From Leguminivora glycinivorella (lineage: Eukaryota > Arthropoda > Insecta > Lepidoptera > Tortricidae), in the NCBI RefSeq assembly GCF_023078275.1, contig NC_062984.1:22106578-22170577 (forward strand): a stretch of DNA of 64,000 nt. Reading direction: 5' to 3'. The notes under the pieces were generated by a model that searched no databases, had not been told where the DNA came from, and saw nothing but the letters and a program-made list of their open reading frames with translations. This document shows, piece by piece, positions 1 to 10,590 of this stretch (position 1 is the first letter of the stretch; the number at the start of each line of letters is the position of its first letter). The translations under genes were made by a program, and so were the position numbers.

Positions 1-1020
1 TTTCTATTTGATGAGACTAATACGGCGGCGGATAGAATAGTTTTAAAATGTATAAACAACCAAATAATCATGCTAATGTCACATGACAAATGGTTTCGCT
101 TTAAACATACGGCCATAATACGCCCATAATTATGAATAGATGACGTCCAAAACAAGACGACAAGAGTAGTTAATGATTAGTCAGTAGTCAGACAATCATT
201 GTGATATTCGCTACGACAGCGGCCGCGACAGCGACTAACTTGTCTCGTATCGCGTTGTCACCCCACACTGCTGGCCCCGTGTCTCGGCGCGCGACAAACA
301 TCATGTCACTTGTCGATGTTTTGTCGCGCGCCCCGCGACGGAGTATCGTCCATGTATATAACGAAGGAAAGACTGAACACATGATAGTGTAAATTTTACA
401 CGATTTATTTGAATTGAAAATAGTAAATACATGGTGCATTGTACGCGCGTACTGCCAAATTATAATTTAAGATAATTTGCGTCTGTATGAGAATTTCTAT
501 TAATTGGAATTATATTAATGTTTTATATTTAAATGCAATGTTCTTGACAATAAATTACGTTTATCAAGATGGTTGCTAATGGCAGGACATGGTTTAACAC
601 GAGTTTCTGTTATTAAATGAAAAAGAAGTTACGTATTGATGAAAGTATTACTTTAATGATTAACCTACCATAGGACAGTGTAAATTAATGTTTGTATAAA
701 TAGCTTAGTGTTAAATCAGTTTAGTGTAAAAATGTAGTATAGTTTCTCAGTCTGCAGTGTAAATATTTTAAATGGAACGTTATGGACGCGTTAGGATGCT
801 TGTTAGCCACCATTTTAATTCACATTCCTCTCAATAATTATTTGAGGCGCCTTTCATTAGTGTTAGATATCATGCATACTCTTTAGTCACTCAAAAATGT
901 AACTTTTACTATATTATCTACCTAATAATTCCTTTTCTGTCAATATTATATAAATGGGTGAATCAACTTTTTTTATTCAGGATGCTTAAATAATAATATT
1001 CTACAACAAAAACTGGCACA
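1..1020. other. AT-rich sequence with a GC-rich hairpin
   Basis: No gene is recognised. The only structure is around 190-345, which is GC-rich against an AT-rich background. It holds a hairpin at 286-332 whose arms are GGCGCGCGACAAACATC and GATGTTTTGTCGCGCGCC. Both strands are open there because of base composition, and I do not regard either frame as coding. Confidence 0.5.
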
Positions 1021-1023
1021 AAA

Positions 1024-1213
1024 ATGAGGAGGCACACTCAAAGGTTGTGACAGATGGCGCCACCCTATTAGTCCATTGCACAGATAAAGAATTTCATACG
1101 TAAGAGCGAGAAGATATTCGTTTTCTCTCTCTCACGTATGAATGACAGTGACATGTCTAGACACTTGCACAGGCGCCGCCTGGTGGGATAAAATGTCAAG
1201 TGTGCCTCCTCAT
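1024..1213. mobile_element. Palindromic MITE, family ATGAGGAGGCACACT
   Basis: The ends are inverted copies of ATGAGGAGGCACACT, and the interior contains a second inverted pair (CATACGTAAGAGCGAG against CTCTCACGTATGAATG). A second copy is at 26177-26338. There is no ORF. The superfamily is unknown. Two copies with the same ends make a short non-autonomous DNA element likely. Confidence 0.75.
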
Positions 1214-1800
1214 TGTGTTTAAACGACACCATATAGTAAACGTTCATGAAAATTATATTTCCCGAACTATACCTCTTGGATACTTTGACGCTGGTCTTCC
1301 GTAGTTAGGATATACATATAAATTTGTTGCAAAAAATATATCATAATTGCTTTTTAATGTGTTTCATGATGAAATTGCTCATTTTATGACTATAAAAGGT
1401 TGATTCACCCAAATATCAACCAAAATTCTTCAAATTACTTCAGTTATTTCTCCAACATATCATCAAACATACACGCCAATACTTTTGTATACTAAATCTC
1501 ACTCATTGTCTCTCAAACGACGTGCTTTTTACGTCCTCATCGCTCCATTATCCACGTCTTTTGCGTCTCCAAAGAACATGCAAATGATGGATCATCGTCC
1601 TTCAAACCTGTGTTTGTTATTGTGATAAATGTTGTATGTATATTTAATGACATCACCGGTACACGTCGCATGAATTATGTATGCGCCGAATAGGAAACTA
1701 ATCGACCAATTACAAACTATTTAAGATCTTGTGTTCGCAGTTTACTCAATGGTCTAAATACTTGTGGCTTTGATGTGTAAAGGTTCCTTACGCTTCGAGT
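1214..1800. other. No recognised feature
   Basis: AT-rich non-coding sequence. I see no ORF, RNA gene or repeat shared with the rest of the window. Confidence 0.5.
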
Positions 1801-1805
1801 GCAAT

Positions 1806-2240
1806 AAAGACCATTTTCCCCTCACTAGTTCGGAAACACGTGTTTTGTCCTTTAATACCAGTGGTTAAAAACGCATTTTATCCACTAGTGAGTAAGTAAT
1901 TTGACCTTGAATAAAGTCAAATTAACTGCTTTAAAATTGATAAAAGTAGATGAATCCAGTAATTAAAATGATTTACCACCTGTGGAACTACTGGAAGCAG
2001 TGATAAACGCATTTTTTGCGTTGTAGTTTCCTCGCTATAGTGAGGGAAAAGTTTTGTGTTACACTCGGGTGCAAATGTATTTTACTTCTCGTGTGTTAAA
2101 AAACTCGCAAGTTCAGGAGTCTATTCTTGAACCACTCGCTTCGCTCGTGGTTCAACTATAGAATCCTTTCACTTGCTCGTTTTTCAATTCCAAACTCGGC
2201 GTTAAAATACAACTTTGCCCCCTTGTATAACAAATAACTA
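1806..2240. repeat. Dispersed repeat, 'TTTGCCCCCTTGTATAAC' family
   Basis: This is nearly identical to 48262-48687 in the same orientation, from GGAAACACGTGT to CTTTGCCCCCTTGTATAACA. It contains an internal hairpin, GAACCACTCGCTTCGCTCGTGGTTC in form, near 2130-2155. More diverged copies lie at about 19222-19663 and 20490-20585. There is no ORF. The class is unknown; it may be a non-autonomous DNA element. Confidence 0.7.
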
Positions 2241-2243
2241 TTT

Positions 2244-2432
2244 ATAGACGGTCAACCAAATCTTGTCTTTAAATTCGAAAAATGTAGGGCTCACTGGTCA
2301 ATTGTCTGTAACTCTGCATAAAACACATGCCTGAAACCTTGTCGGGGCGAAGTAGGGGTGAAGGTTTAATTCCCATAGGAAATTTGATGTTCGCGCCTTT
2401 TTTAGTGGCAATATTTGATTGACTGACTATAT
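2244..2432. mobile_element. MITE, family TATAGACGGTCAACCAAATC
   Basis: Begins TATAGACGGTCAACCAAATC and ends in a degraded inverted copy (TTTGATTGACTGACTATA). Other copies lie at 13495-13782, 20082-20276, 23197-23335, 39991-40461 and 53136-53282. The interior carries the shared line 'AACCTTGACGTTGACGGAATC', poorly preserved in this copy. No ORF. Confidence 0.7.
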
Positions 2433-2459
2433 TTGTTTTTTTATGTAATTTCAGGTCTT

Positions 2460-3045
2460 ATTGTAACTAAAGCGTAAGGGCTCTATAGACATGGAGAGTC
2501 ACTAATCAATGGCCTTGAATGAGTTATGCATTGCACACAAACGGTAGCATTTCAGGCGGCGAGTCAATTTAGTACGTAAGAAACTGATATTGCAACATTC
2601 GTAGATTGGTACGTTGCCTGATGTGCGACCGTTTTGCCAGGTGTTTTTGAGTGACGACTTAGGTGCCGAGGCGCGCGCGAGGCCGGCAACGCTGACAAAT
2701 TTCAATAATGAAATACACATGAATTACACACGTTGGTACCCGCGCGCGCCTTAGCCTTCGAGACTTATCGCGAACACCGAAACTCGCAATTTTTGAACAT
2801 CATTCTCTGTTACTCCCATAAACGCTTTAATCAGGGACTCTCCAAACCTCGGCTATCGTCGACCAAATATCGCTCGGTAGTATGAAGACGCTTACGCGTC
2901 GCCATCGTTGAAATTCGCAAGAGCCGATTCCGCGTCCATATGTTTGGGAAGACCCTAAGTTTTTAATTAGAGTGACAGGATAAAAAAATTGCGAATTTCG
3001 GTTTTCACGTAGCCCCGTACTAATCGATCTGTACTAGCCTAAATA
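2460..3045. other. No recognised feature, moderately GC-rich
   Basis: Moderately GC-rich stretch with runs such as GCGCGCGCC near 2745. Short open frames on the minus strand (2502-2720) have no recognisable domain or splice context. Nothing is annotated. Confidence 0.4.
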
Positions 3046-3050
3046 GGGAT

Positions 3051-3194
3051 CATCCACATATTACGTCACACCAAATTTCAGGTTTTTGGACCCCTCCCCC
3101 CCTATGTCACGCTTTTTTGTATCCCTTTAACAGGGATTGTCACATTTAGTATGACACCCACCCCCCCCTTACACTGTGACGTAATATATGGATG
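3051..3194. mobile_element. Palindromic MITE, family CATCCACATATTACGTCACA
   Basis: The ends are CATCCACATATTACGTCACA and TGTGACGTAATATATGGATG, an inverted pair with one mismatch. Two C-rich runs lie inside. Total length is 144 bp and there is no coding capacity. It is a single copy in this window. Confidence 0.7.
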
Positions 3195-3440
3195 ACGCCA
3201 TAGTGATAGTTATAAGTTGTAAATGCGCCTCTTAAATGTTAATTTATCTCATTTGTATGATTTATAATGATTTATTGAATATTTGCATAATAATGGTGTT
3301 GTAAATAATTTTGTAAGAAGATCGAAATACATAAATATCTTTATTTAAAAAAATCGTTTTCTTTCTTTACATTTAATTCAACATTTCTTAGTTCACTACA
3401 ATGAAGTATATCTCATGGTCTTAACATACCTAGATACCTA

Positions 3441-3560
3441 CCAGTGGCGACGCGTGAAAATTTTTGTTGGTAAAGCCGGAGGGGTTTTTGGGATCTGTTT
3501 TGTATGGACTTCTACAGATACTGCAGAATTTAAGGGAACCCGTACCCTGATACCTACATA
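3441..3560. repeat. Dispersed direct repeat (copy 1)
   Basis: Shares the line 'GGGATCTGTTTTGTATGGAC' and its surroundings, including 'CTTCTACAGATACTG', with 7722-7830. The copies are in the same orientation. It is about 110 bp long, non-coding and of unknown class. Confidence 0.6.
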
Positions 3561-3589
3561 ATAATAGTCTGGAAAAAACGAGTAGAAAT

Positions 3590-3700
3590 GGAACTTTTTT
3601 TTTTATCATAGTACCTAACTATTACTGTTCTCATACAAAAGTGACTCAGTAGTTGCCAAATGCCAAACGGTTTACATAGACTGTGGCGCCCGTATCATTT
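3590..3700 (-). repeat. Dispersed repeat containing 'AGTCACTTTTGTATGAGAAC'
   Basis: The reverse complement of this stretch matches 16660-16790 (TATGTAAACCGTTT ... TTGTATGAGAACAGTA). A weaker relative is at 18970-19070. The flanks differ, so this is an interspersed element fragment. No coding content. Confidence 0.5.
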
Positions 3701-3884
3701 TCTAATCTTTTTCACCAGGTTGTACCCCTCATTAACCGTTTCTGTGCGGATGACAAGAGGCGTGTCGTCAAGGTTTTTTCCGTGTGGCGTATGACACAGA
3801 GCCTTGCCATTTAAGATCGACAAGTTGTTTTCGAAAATGGAACATGCAAAGAATCGGTTAAAAACCCTTCAATCTTCTCCCACC

Positions 3885-4115
3885 TAAAGCACAGTATAAT
3901 AAAGAGTACTATCTTACAGTATGGCCACTCCCGCTCCCCGCTGAAAGTGCCGCCCACCCCGTCTCGGTTACCTCACAGTTACCCCTGTCAAAAACGCGAA
4001 CAGTCGACCTGTCATATTTCACTCATACAAGCATAGTACTCGTTCACCTACACGAGCTTAGAATGTGTGCTAGGATCGCGCCTCTTTCATATATTTGATC
4101 GCCAGTGTCCGAGAC
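3885..4115 (-). repeat. Dispersed repeat, inverted copy of 22812-23045
   Basis: The two copies are about 230 bp long and in opposite orientation. They share blocks such as AGCGGGGAGCGGGAGTGGCC, GACAGGTCGACTGTTCGC and CTCGTGTAGGTGAACGCGTA. This copy runs straight into a CGTAGCCGAATGGCA element at 4123. It is more GC-rich than the surroundings. The class is unknown. Confidence 0.65.
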
Positions 4116-4122
4116 CAGGCCC

Positions 4123-4268
4123 CGTAGCCGAATGGCATTTCTCCGACGCCAAACGAAAGGGATACGCCGCTGGCTCTGTCGCGCCAATACGCAAGCGCGA
4201 TAGAGATAGATATCTACTAGCGCTTCGTTTCGTGAGCGTTTCGTGAGCGATTGTGCCATTCGGCTAGC
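4123..4268. mobile_element. MITE, family CGTAGCCGAATGGCA
   Basis: Bounded by CGTAGCCGAATGGCA and TGCCATTCGGCTAG. The interior holds the family's GCGCCAATACGCAAGCGCGA and ATAGAGATAGATATC blocks. Other copies are at 7569-7723, 11294-11409, 29078-29214, 34127-34268 and 60731-60876, with remnants elsewhere. Length is about 145 bp, non-coding. Confidence 0.8.
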
Positions 4269-4606
4269 CACCCTGGTGTGCCTAAAGTATTACGTGAAAC
4301 AGCATTGGCAGCGTGGATCCGCATTTTGTCATAGTATACATTAGTCATGTGTAATGTGGTGCAAGTGGGCGGAAATGTAGCAAAAAATGTAGGCAACGAC
4401 AACGCTCAATCAGTGTAGTATAAAGTGAATTAATATGTACAGTCAGCAATGCATGTCTTGGCACGCCGTGCAACAATTACCTATTCCTTTTCTACAAAGC
4501 TGGCTGTCAGAAATATACTTAATATAATGGAATTATTAATGCTAGCGGCGACCGTTATAACTAATTTAACAATTTTAATTTTAACATGAACACAAAATAA
4601 GGGCAA

Positions 4607-4705
4607 AGGGCCGATTTTTGAGTCTCACGGCGTTCGAATTCAGAAAATTGTCACTGAAATTGGAAATTGGCAATTCACCGTTTTCAACCGGTATTTTAGT
4701 GAACG
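4607..4705 (+). mobile_element. Truncated MITE, family GGGCCGATTTTTGAGTCTCA
   Basis: Matches the left two-thirds of the complete copies at 27505-27621 and 27825-27938 (GGGCCGATTTTTGAGTCTCA ... ACCGGTATTTTAGTGA). It lacks the right terminal repeat. A short open frame running through it (4618-4926) is not taken as a gene. Confidence 0.65.
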
Positions 4706-5040
4706 AAAACCTAGCGAAATTAAGCGCGAGATTCGTTTGTTTACAAGTTATGTGTTGCTACTGGCCGTTAGATGGCGCTGGTGGCTATCCAGTTAAGTGT
4801 AGGTACCAAACAATGTATAATACTCACTGTGTTATTCAGGGACCAGCGATTCCTATAATTACAAGACTGTATCGGCACTTTCCATCAGTGGGCTATTTCA
4901 CCACAGTGACATTGACACGACACTAAAAATTCTGCGCCTACTCGTATTTCTGGGTTGATAAGTAAAGATCGTTATCAGCGTGCTGTATCGGTGGCAGCGT
5001 ATGGTTGACAAAAAAACAAATACACAAGTATTTAAAACAT
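4706..5040. other. No recognised feature
   Basis: Non-coding sequence between two repeats. It includes a run of open codons continuing from the truncated MITE, without domain or splice signals. Confidence 0.4.
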
Positions 5041-5370
5041 TATATGGGCCATTTTTTTTTCAAAGTTGTCCACCCCACTTATTTTGTAACATGGGTATTT
5101 TTTACGCGATTTATCGCAAGCTCTTTCGAATCTGATAGGAGAAAAAAAAAATGTCCCAAGATTTCCATACATTTTTTCGAACCTTCCTTTCCGTTACCGC
5201 CATACAAGTGTATGAAAAAATGGTAACGGAATGGAAAAAAAATCTGGGGACACTTTTTTTCTCCTATTAGAATTGAAAGAGCTCGCGATTCTAAGTGATA
5301 ACCACATACTAATTTCCAAATCAAAAAAAAAGTGGGGTGGACAACTTTGAAAATAAAAATGGCCCATATA
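5041..5370. mobile_element. Long palindromic element, ends TATATGGGCC
   Basis: A 330-bp near-palindrome. The ends are TATATGGGCC and GGCCCATATA, continuing inward with CAAAGTTGTCCACCCCAC against GTGGGGTGGACAACTTTG. The centre has CCGTTACCGCCATACA against GTGTATGAAAAAATGG. A related copy at 25871-26140 is interrupted by another repeat, and a degraded relative is at 60273-60580. Opposing ORFs on both strands are a by-product of the symmetry. Confidence 0.75.
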
Positions 5371-5420
5371 CTTAACAAATTATGAAATATATACATATTT
5401 ATAATGACTTATCTAAATTA

Positions 5421-6335
5421 CGAGGGGCGTTCAATAAGTAATGATAATCAGTATTAAAACATAAGAATGTAAGTATCCTTATATTTTTATAATTAAAAGT
5501 AACTCTTTTGTGATTTATTTACATATTTAATTTTTTCAATTATTATTTTTTTTTGCCCCCTTTAAAAATTAAAATCTTAACGATAGTCTAAATACCATGT
5601 CAGTAAGCACTTCACTTCATTATACTTCAGAGTAGCGATTATATTACAATTTTATTTAAAGGTCGGGTATAAAATATTAATGATCCTTATATTGCCTTCA
5701 ATATTAGGTATGTCACTTGTAGCTTTAAATACACTAACTTGAGCAACTTGGGGGCAAACCTCGGCAATTTGAGGGTTCGGCCCTGTCGACTGTCATTTTG
5801 AAGGCCAAAAACATTATTATTTGTTTGTTTAAAATGTTCTTATTGTGACTAATATTTTTTTTAATATTAAAATGATTGTATGTTCTTCTTTAATACTAAC
5901 GTAATTTTGTTTCCAATCTATATTCTCAATTTTCGTGATAATCTGTAAAAATCGTGAACATGACCCAAAACAGCACCTATATTTTTTTTGGATACCATAC
6001 CGCTTGAAAATGTATCTATACGAACTTTTTTTATTGCTGTTACTAACAAAGGATAAACCCAGCTTTAATTTAAAGTATGATTATTTTTGATATTCATGTC
6101 AGAAATGAACTCACGACATCTCAAATATTTATGAAAACATGCTCTTATTTTACTGAAAATTTTCATCCCCCACCTTGTGTCAATTATTTACATATCAAAG
6201 AAAAACAAATGAAAGTAGTAAAAATTTGAATTATGCAATTTCACTTGGAAATGTACTGCTACATGGAAAAGTTAAGAAAAATTAAATCAAGATACAGGAA
6301 CATATCCATTCTCATTACTTTTTGAACGTCCCTCG
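5421..6335. mobile_element. Non-autonomous mariner-like element, TA-flanked
   Basis: The left end is CGAGGGGCGTTCAATAAGTA and the right end, read inward, is CGAGGGACGTTCAAAAAGTA. Each is flanked by TA (5419-5420 and 6336-6337). Insect mariners are known to have ends of the type CGAGGG..GTTCAA..AGT and to duplicate TA. At 915 bp it is shorter than an autonomous mariner (about 1.3 kb). I find no transposase ORF or D,D34D remnant, so it is called non-autonomous or internally deleted. Confidence 0.75.
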
Positions 6336-6550
6336 TACATTGAATAAATAACTAAAGTTTGTTCAACAGATTTGGCTTCGCGCATTACTTTTGACTTGAA
6401 CTACTTGAATAACAATTCTAGATAGTCGTATCTAGAGTGCATTTGATTATTTGGATTAAAATAATATTATACACTTCGCGTAATGTATTTTTACGATATA
6501 ATTTGACGTATTTTGTTTTAAAAATATATAGTTGGTTGGAAAAAGCTTTG

Positions 6551-6688
6551 TACAGTCAAGTGTAAAAATATGGGTGTACACATCTTACTCAAAAATATGT
6601 CCTATAGCATCTTAGTCCGGTGTAATAAGAGCGTAGTACCATATTTATGAGACGATTATTTCGATACGTATTTTTGCACTTGACTGTA
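6551..6688. mobile_element. Palindromic MITE, ends TACAGTCAAGTG
   Basis: The ends are TACAGTCAAGTGTAAAAATA and TATTTTTGCACTTGACTGTA, an inverted pair. Length 138 bp, no ORF. The element at 28457-28591 has similar outer bases (TACAGTCA) but a different interior. Confidence 0.7.
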
Positions 6689-6891
6689 CCGTAGAGGTGT
6701 AATCCTAAAAAGGAAAGCATTTATTTTGTAGTTAAGAACAAAGTGAATATGTATTTAAAGTATAATTGTAAGTATTTGTTTTTTTTTGCCAACCGTACCA
6801 TTTGCCACGAAAAGTGCACCTTGATAACGATCTTTATTGATAAGTAACATTGTTACTCAGCGTCAATATTTCCTTGTTGAACAGGCAATGA

Positions 6892-7260
6892 ACGACGAAG
6901 CGGACGAAGTGCCACTGTTCAGCGACAATTGTCACTGTTGTGCAAAGAGGATCGAGTATTATAGAGAGTTACTGTGAAGTAAAATGTGTAATCACAGTGC
7001 ATAGACTGCCATCTCTCGACACAGGCTTAAAACTTTTGAAACTCAGTTTTGACAATTTGGCCCATATTTTTAGCTTGATATGTGTTAAAATGTTAAATAT
7101 TAATATTAGCGCCATCTAGCTGAGCGTAGCCCAAAGGTGTAATGCCATCTAGGCCACCGTACCTTTTTCTGAATGGTATTGGTACTGAGGTACGTTTTTT
7201 TCTTAGACTTTATCTGTTTTACGGAGTTAAGTATATATGTCTTTGCTGTTGTGTAATAGG
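6892..7260 (+). repeat. Dispersed repeat, uninterrupted copy
   Basis: Shares about 350 bp with 15425-15688 plus 16505-16560, including AAAGAGGATCGAGTATTATA, AGACTGCCATCTCTCG and GCCATCTAGGCCACCGTACC. Here the sequence runs straight through GGTACGTTTTTTTCTTAGAC. In the other copy a separate 0.8-kb element sits in that T-run. Non-coding. Confidence 0.75.
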
Positions 7261-7560
7261 CCGGTGAGATTATGGTCAAATGATTTATCTGTTTCTTATA
7301 AAAAATATCTTAACAGTAAATGTGTAGCGGAGTGTACCATCAGCTGTACGCACCAGTAACACATTTTTCCTAACGGCGCTCCGCCGACCGTGACGCCCGA
7401 AGCTTCCTTTTCCGACGCCAGTGAAACTGCTTGTGCAATGCATGCTATTCAATTAAATATAAACTGTACTTATGATTAGAACGTTCTTGACGGTATAACA
7501 CGCTGTTGGTATCAGCTACTCTAGAAATGTAGTGTGTAGAGTCTTGAGGGCTCTTGATAT
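7261..7560. other. No recognised feature
   Basis: A mixed-composition stretch with a GC-rich patch at 7370-7430. I see no ORF of note, RNA gene or shared repeat. Confidence 0.4.
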
Positions 7561-7568
7561 ACCTTTGT

Positions 7569-7723
7569 GCGTAGCCGCCCACAGAACATGCACAAACGCC
7601 CACGAAACGCTCACGAAACGAAACGCTCGTAGATATTTATCTCTGTCGCTCTCGCGACAGAGCCAGACTACCTTTCGCGGCGTTTTGTTTCCGTTACGCG
7701 TCGTAGAAATGCCATACGGCTAC
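7569..7723. mobile_element. MITE, family CGTAGCCGAATGGCA (diverged copy)
   Basis: Carries family blocks CACGAAACGCTCACGAAACG, AGATATTTATCTCTGTCGCT and GACAGAGCCAGACTACC. It ends in GAAATGCCATACGGCTAC. The left terminus is degraded (GCGTAGCCGCCCAC). Non-coding. Confidence 0.7.
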
Positions 7724-7830
7724 CAGTGGCGTGGCGTGAAAATTTTCGTTGATAAAACCTGAGGGTTTTCGGGATCTGTTTTGTATGGACTTCTACAGAT
7801 ACTGGAGAATTTTAGGGAACCCGTAGGGAA
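7722..7830. repeat. Dispersed direct repeat (copy 2)
   Basis: Matches 3441-3560 (GTGAAAATTTTCGTTGATAA, GGGATCTGTTTTGTATGGAC, AGGGAACCCGTA). It follows directly on a CGTAGCCGAATGGCA element, so that element probably inserted beside or within it. Confidence 0.6.
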
Positions 7831-8240
7831 TCGAGTTGTATCGCAACCCCGCCATTGCAGTGTAGTGAATTCATACTCGTGGTAGTCGTAAAATCTTGAA
7901 AATGCTGTTTCTGTTTTTTTAATACGAGTTAGAAGTGTTGAAACAGTTATTTTATTGATACATATACGGCTACGGAGTCTGCTTGGTTGTCCGCTGTCGC
8001 ACTAATGAGGGCCAGAAACCTCATTGAGTAATTATTACTTCGTATAGAGGAGCTATAGCAAACAACGAACGTGTCACAGCCTGTAAGCTGAAGGCGGGGC
8101 GAGGGGGCGGGGTGTGAACCAATGGCCTGCTTCCGTAACGTCGCAAGCGCTACGATTTTACTCGGCGCTTACGACCTTTCGGTCGCGATGATGAGCCCTG
8201 CATAGAGTGCATAGATTAGAAGTCGTAGTATAGAAGTGAC
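7831..8240. other. No recognised feature
   Basis: Non-coding, with a GC-rich patch at 8080-8170 (GAGGGGGCGGGGTGTG). No gene or shared repeat recognised. Confidence 0.4.
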
Positions 8241-8242
8241 AT

Positions 8243-8512
8243 GGGTTTACATGGGCATTTTTTAAATTTATGACTCTCAATTAGCGTGAGTTGTTAACAA
8301 AAAACATAAATCGCTGTTAGTTTTGTAATGATAATCAAGCTTGAAATCTGTATTTAAAACTTTTTTCACGTTCTAAATTTAGATTATAGCTTAGTATAAT
8401 TCACGATGTTTTTATTGAAATTCCATGCTTAATTATCGTTGCAAAACTGACAGCGATTTAACTTTTTTTTAACAACTCTGTGAGTCCCAATTTTTTTTAA
8501 ATGCCCACATTT
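8243..8512. mobile_element. Imperfect palindromic element, ends TGGGCATTTTTTAAATT
   Basis: The left arm has ATGGGCATTTTTTAAATTTA, ACTCTCA and GAGTTGTTAAC. The right arm holds the inverted GTTAAC-like block TTAACAACTCTGTGAGTCCC and AAATGCCCACATT. The interior has AACATAAATCGCTGTTAG against CTGACAGCGATTTAA. Length about 270 bp, non-coding, single copy here. Confidence 0.55.
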
Positions 8513-9370
8513 TTTAAAGCTGCATACGGACTGAGCGTACATGTGTACACGTAGCCGCAACTGGATATTAGTTATTTATGTGACATTTGCATAATGGTAG
8601 GCATTAAAACATGAGTGTTGTTTTTGTTGTGTTAATAAGATAACATGAGTGTTTTAATGCCTAATTATCTATAGTCGCACACATAACTTTATCTACATCC
8701 ATGTATGTATGGGCGCGGGTTTATCGTCCCATAGAAAATTTGAATTTCGTGCGTTTTTATACTCTCATAATTTGCTTGACCGTCTACCTACCCAAATTCA
8801 TTCAGGCATGTTAGGTACTGCACTTACATTTACATACTTACATGAAATTCGACACGCGTATTGAGAATCTGTTATAGACCGACATGTCGGAAAACTGCAA
8901 TTCTGACAATAATAATTAAATAACCTTTTTTGCGTCGATAAATGTATATAATTTAATGTATGATAGGAAACTTGAACTAACTTGCGATATTGTCACGTCT
9001 GCTTTTGTTGCATTTTTTACTCTTTGGTTTCAACGAAACATGGCCGCCGCAACATGGCGCTTCGGCATGAGTTTATATTGATACATTTTTTAAAAAGTAA
9101 GCGTGTTTAAACAAAAATGCAGTAAACCTACGTATGAAAAGTCACTCCTTGGCTTTTGTTACATTTTCCTGAGTTTGTACAGTACCTCACTACACATGAC
9201 GGCATTATTTAGACGAAATATTTTTCATTGCGATACGTCAATCTACCACAGCCGTTCGGCACAGACTAAGCGCGTTTGTGCTGATCAGCTCTAAGTGTTG
9301 TTACACAAAATCAAGTTGAGGTGCCCTCTCTAGTTAACATAATTACTCAAAGGCACAGCTTGCTCTTTTT
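8513..9370. other. No recognised gene
   Basis: AT-rich sequence. At 8600-8670 the block AACATGAGTGTT occurs twice, next to AGGCATTAAAACA and its inverse TGTTTTAATGCCT, forming a small compound repeat. Otherwise nothing is seen. Confidence 0.4.
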
Positions 9371-9376
9371 ATTTGT

Positions 9377-9690
9377 CAGAGAAGGAGGACATAGTCCTAA
9401 TTGGATATTGTAACCTCCTGGTGATTCCTTGGCTTGCGGAGTCCAGTCCAGGGCTTGCCAAGGCATTGGGTCGGGATTATTTCAAAGTCTGGATTTCTAG
9501 AATGTGGCAGACATCAACATAATTATTTTTAAGTGTTATAGCTCCATCGATGTTGTTTATGATTCCGCCAACATCAAGGTTCAAGAAGCACACGCGCTTT
9601 ATGAAGACTTGAAGACAAATATAATTAAAAATATTCGAACTAACCGACGTGACGCAGATGCATCGAGTACGGCAAGTAAGTACCTACTTT
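9377..9690 (+). pseudogene. Possible exon remnant(s), unidentified protein
   Basis: Two adjoining open stretches read more like protein than the background. The first follows an acceptor-like CTCTTTTTATTTGTCAG and reads ...DIVLIGYCNLLVIPWLAESS..., ending in a stop near 9520. The second, in another frame after TGGATTTCTAG, reads ...SSIDVVYDSANIKVQEAHAL... and ends at CAAGTAAGTA, a donor-like site. They could be two exons, one frameshifted coding relic, or chance. No family is recognised, and support is weak. Confidence 0.2.
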
Positions 9691-9735
9691 GAGGGGCGTA
9701 ATTCCATACGTAATCCATAGTATGGATTCCATACT

Positions 9736-10213
9736 AATATCTAATATTATAAATGGGAAAGTGTGCGTGTCTGTTTGTTTGTCCGTCTTTCACGGCAAAA
9801 CGGAGTGATGAATTGCCGTGATTTTTTAAGTGGAGATTTGAAGGGATGGAAAGTGTTATGGCTACTTTTTTGTCTCTTTCTGACCCCCCACTTACCTAAA
9901 ATGGGGGGTGGAAATTTGTACGAAACATTCCGCTATTTTCGAATTTAACGCGAGCGAAGCCGCGGGAAAAAGCTAGTCCATACTAATATTATAAATGGGA
10001 AAGTGTGTGTGTCTGTTTGTTTATCCGTCTTTCATGACAAAATGGAGTGATGAATTGACGTGATTTTTAAGTAGAGATAGTTGAAGGGATGGAAAGTGCT
10101 ACTTTATGTATCTTTCTAACCCCCCACTTACCTAAAATGGGGGTGGACGTTTGTATGGGGCATTCTGCAATTTTCTCGAATTTAACGCGAGCGAAGCCGC
10201 GCGCAAAAGCTAG
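9736..10213 (+). repeat. Tandem pair of the lepidopteran ATTATAAATGGGAAAG repeat
   Basis: Two copies lie head to tail (9736-9975 and 9976-10213). Each runs from ATATTATAAATGGGAAAGTG through CACGGCAAAACGGAGTGATG and a C-rich segment to TTTAACGCGAGCGAAGCCGC. Other copies are at 23335-23480, 23928-24090, 44169-44348 and 62806-63325. Non-coding interspersed repeat, probably a non-autonomous element. Short ORFs through it are not genes. Confidence 0.8.
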
Positions 10214-10466
10214 TAGTGTATAAATGAATGGTTCTCAAACACTGTTAAATAAATAAGGCCTTTATCTAGGTTGCATCTGAAGGCGTTTTCACTCGCGGGC
10301 GATGGCATTGAGATGCATTGCGAGAGCGCAGCGTTACAGGCGCCCTCCGTTGCGATAACAACAGCGAACACGAGAACTGCAATCATTATAAAACTTTGTA
10401 ATTTCGTACTTCCGTACTTCCAGACTTAGAATAAGATTTAGAATAAGTACCAAATACCCAGTTTAA

Positions 10467-10590
10467 CAGTGGACTGATGACCTGGTGAAGGTCGCAGGAG
10501 TCCGCTGGATGCGGGTGGCGCAGGACAGGTCATTGTGGCAATCTTTGGGGGAGGCCTATGTCCAGCTGATGATGATGATGATGACCCAGT
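10467..10590 (+). mobile_element. RTE-like LINE, 3' end only
   Basis: One frame reads QWTDDLVKVAGVRWMRVAQD followed by RSLWQSLGEAYVQ. This matches the conserved last residues of RTE/BovB-type LINE polyproteins (WxDD, WMRxAQDR, W, LGEAYVQ) as I know them. It is followed by a GATGATGAT run, a usual RTE-type tail. The copy is heavily 5'-truncated: only about 33 codons remain. Confidence 0.7.

Noticed and set aside
5005..5396. Overlapping ORFs on both strands
   Set aside because: The segment is a palindrome, so each arm opens the complementary frame. Products are repeat-like.
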